DNA of 7,522 nucleotides, taken from an uncultured Planctomycetaceae bacterium. GTDB lineage: Bacteria; Planctomycetota; Planctomycetia; Pirellulales; UBA1268. The DNA lies in NCBI GenBank assembly GCA_937926325.1, contig CALAZQ010000167.1:1-7522 (forward strand), given 5' to 3'. Below, in pieces: positions 6,282 through 7,522 of this stretch. The position numbers and the translations under genes are program-made. Positions within the stretch are counted from its first letter, which is position 1; each line of letters starts with the position of its first letter. Under the pieces are notes generated by a model. The model was not told the DNA's origin and ran no database searches. It saw nothing but the letters and a program-made list of their open reading frames with translations.

Positions 6282-7454
6282 CTAGGAATCGGTCCGGCCG
6301 AGCAGGAAGAAGGTCCGCTGCAAGCCTTTGCCCTTCACCGCCATTTCCCCTCGGTCGGCGAAGCGAAACCGGTCTTTGAGCAGGGCCTGGGTTGCCTCCG
6401 AGACATGCACCCGAGACGGCTCCCCGTGCGATTCCATGCGGCTGGCAGTGTTGACTGTGTCGCCCCAGAGGTCATATGAGAACTTGTGCTTGCCGATCAC
6501 CCCGGCAACGACCGGGCCAGAGTGGATGCCGATCCGGACCTCCATCGACAGCCCCCGGTTCCGCATCACTCCCCGAAAGGCCTCGAGCATGCCCAGGGCC
6601 ATGCCGGCCACTGCCTCGGCATGGTCGTCTCGCGGCTCAGGCAAGCCGGCCACGGCCATGTAAGCGTCGCCAATCGTCTTGATCTTTTCGACACCGTAGG
6701 CGTTGGCGAGGTGGTCGAAGGCCGAAAAAATGTCGTCCAGGAGGTCAACCAGTTGGCTGGCGTCCACATGCTGTGAAAACGTCGTGAAGCCGCAGAGATC
6801 GGCGAACAGCACGCTGACCGAAGGGAAACTCTCGGCGATTGTTCCGATGTTGTTCTTGAGCCGCTCGGCTACCGTGTCCGGTAGGATGTTTCTCAGCAGT
6901 CGCTCAGATTTCTCCCGTTCCCGGGTCAGGTCGGCCAGCGACCGTTCCAACGCGGTGAAGGCGGCGTCCCGCTCCAGCAGCCGTTTGTACGCCTCTGAGT
7001 GCACCCGGATCCGGGCGATCAACTCAATCTGATGCGGGAGTTTGACCAGATAGTCATTGGCCCCTGCTTCCAGGAGCTCTGCCTTGGTTGCCGCCTCCTC
7101 GGTGGCCGACAGCACGATGACTGGAATCTGGGCCGTCGTCGTCCGCTGCCGGAATTGCCGGACCAGATCGAGGCCGTCGGTCTCCGGCATGACGAGATCC
7201 TGCAGGATGACTGTCGGGCGGAACTGCTCGGCTGTCTCGAAGGCTTTTTCGGCCTCGCGACAGAAGCCGTAGCTGATGTCAGCCTGGTCAGCCAGCAGCC
7301 GGCGGACGGCCTCGCCGATCATCGGCTGGTCATCAATCAGCAGCACCCGATGGCCGTCGATGGCCGGGCCGACTGTCTGGTTGACGGTGGCCGGCGACGG
7401 TGGTGCGGGGTGATCGGTGGCCAGTGGGGATGAACCGTCGGTGGGTTCAGGCAT
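6282..7454 (-). CDS. Response regulator / class III adenylate cyclase fusion
   Basis: A soluble 390-residue protein predicted to make cAMP from ATP under control of a phosphorelay. Residues 1-33 are a Pro/Ala-rich tail. The receiver domain (about 34-155) has the acidic pair D41/D42, phospho-acceptor D86 in LQDLVMP, S116 and K138. Residues 157-205 form a charged signalling helix containing NILPDTVAERLK. The cyclase domain (about 208-386) has both metal-binding aspartates, D219 (LFADLCGFT) and D263 (IGDAYMAVAG). It has the adenine-selecting pair K259 and D328, where guanylate cyclases carry Glu and Cys, and the transition-state residues N335 and R339 (TVNTASRM). All catalytic residues are present, so a homodimer should be active. 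No membrane segment and no histidine kinase gene are visible. The ATG at 7452-7454 has no ribosome site and lies 24 nt from the tRNA. The product specificity is inferred from the residue pair. Confidence 0.93.
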   Translation of the reverse strand: MPEPTDGSSPLATDHPAPPSPATVNQTVGPAIDGHRVLLIDDQPMIGEAVRRLLADQADISYGFCREAEKAFETAEQFRPTVILQDLVMPETDGLDLVRQFRQRTTTAQIPVIVLSATEEAATKAELLEAGANDYLVKLPHQIELIARIRVHSEAYKRLLERDAAFTALERSLADLTREREKSERLLRNILPDTVAERLKNNIGTIAESFPSVSVLFADLCGFTTFSQHVDASQLVDLLDDIFSAFDHLANAYGVEKIKTIGDAYMAVAGLPEPRDDHAEAVAGMALGMLEAFRGVMRNRGLSMEVRIGIHSGPVVAGVIGKHKFSYDLWGDTVNTASRMESHGEPSRVHVSEATQALLKDRFRFADRGEMAVKGKGLQRTFFLLGRTDS

Positions 7455-7478
7455 CGCGGAGTGACCGTCAGACCAAAG

Positions 7479-7522
7479 CTGGGGAACTAGGATTTGAACC
7501 TAGACTAACTGGTTCAGAGCCA
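7479..7522 (-). tRNA. tRNA-Gln (anticodon CTG), 3' half; 5' half outside window
   Basis: Reading the minus strand from the window edge: the 3' part of the anticodon stem-loop has loop CTCTGAA (7513-7519) with anticodon CTG (7515-7517). A 3' stem CCAGT, a 4-nt variable region, a perfect 5-bp T stem (CTAGG / CCTAG) with loop TTCAAAT, the acceptor strand TTCCCCA and discriminator G at 7479 follow. The acceptor end fits bacterial tRNA-Gln, which begins TGGGG. The bases after the discriminator are CTT, so CCA is not encoded and must be added after transcription. The D arm and 5' acceptor strand lie beyond the window. It is transcribed in the same direction as the genes that follow. Confidence 0.9.

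Noticed and set aside
5583..6479. Plus-strand open frame of 298 codons
   Set aside because: Antisense across atpI, atpZ and the cyclase end; low-complexity Gln/Arg/Pro composition and spans three well-supported genes.
7479..7522. Integration site of a mobile element at the tRNA 3' end
   Set aside because: No integrase, direct repeat of the tRNA end or composition change is visible; the neighbouring genes are core housekeeping genes.

Overview
The window is a single co-directional block on the minus strand, so it reads from high to low coordinates. In transcription order it holds the 3' half of a tRNA-Gln, a response-regulator/class III adenylate cyclase fusion, and an F-type ATP synthase operon in the canonical order atpZ-atpI-atpB-atpE-atpF-atpH-atpA-atpG. 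atpG (gamma) runs off the low-coordinate end about 20-25 codons before its expected stop. atpD and atpC, normally next, would lie outside the window. Every long plus-strand reading frame is an antisense shadow of these genes.

The organism is a high-GC Gram-negative bacterium, most likely a planctomycete. This is inferred from the style of the ATP synthase subunits, not from a search: a long a subunit with an extended N-terminus and a histidine-rich loop, b and c subunits preceded by Sec-type signal sequences, a b subunit with a His-rich segment before its membrane anchor, and Shine-Dalgarno sequences present at only some genes.

Region 7479-7522 is the 3' half of tRNA-Gln(CTG), with no encoded CCA. 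Region 6282-7454 encodes a soluble REC-adenylate cyclase with all expected phosphorylation and catalytic residues. It starts only 24 nt after the tRNA end and stops 34 nt before atpZ, with no terminator visible on either side. Region 5574-6247 holds the two small accessory membrane proteins AtpZ and AtpI, joined by an ATGA stop/start overlap. Region 2988-5477 holds the membrane sector and stator (a, c, b), separated by spacers of 96-195 nt that contain clear inverted repeats, followed by atpH. Region 1-2988 holds delta, alpha and gamma; atpH and atpA overlap by 41 nt, and a strong ribosome binding site for atpA lies inside atpH.

Together the genes specify a proton-type F1Fo ATP synthase: a/c/b form the proton path and stator anchor, delta joins b to alpha, alpha and the unseen beta form the catalytic head, and gamma is the rotor shaft. 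AtpZ and AtpI are assembly or ion-supply accessories. The observations most worth pursuing are the phospho-regulated adenylate cyclase sitting as the apparent first gene of the ATP synthase transcription unit, the His-rich segments predicted on opposite membrane faces of the same Fo sector, and the stem-loops around the c-subunit gene.
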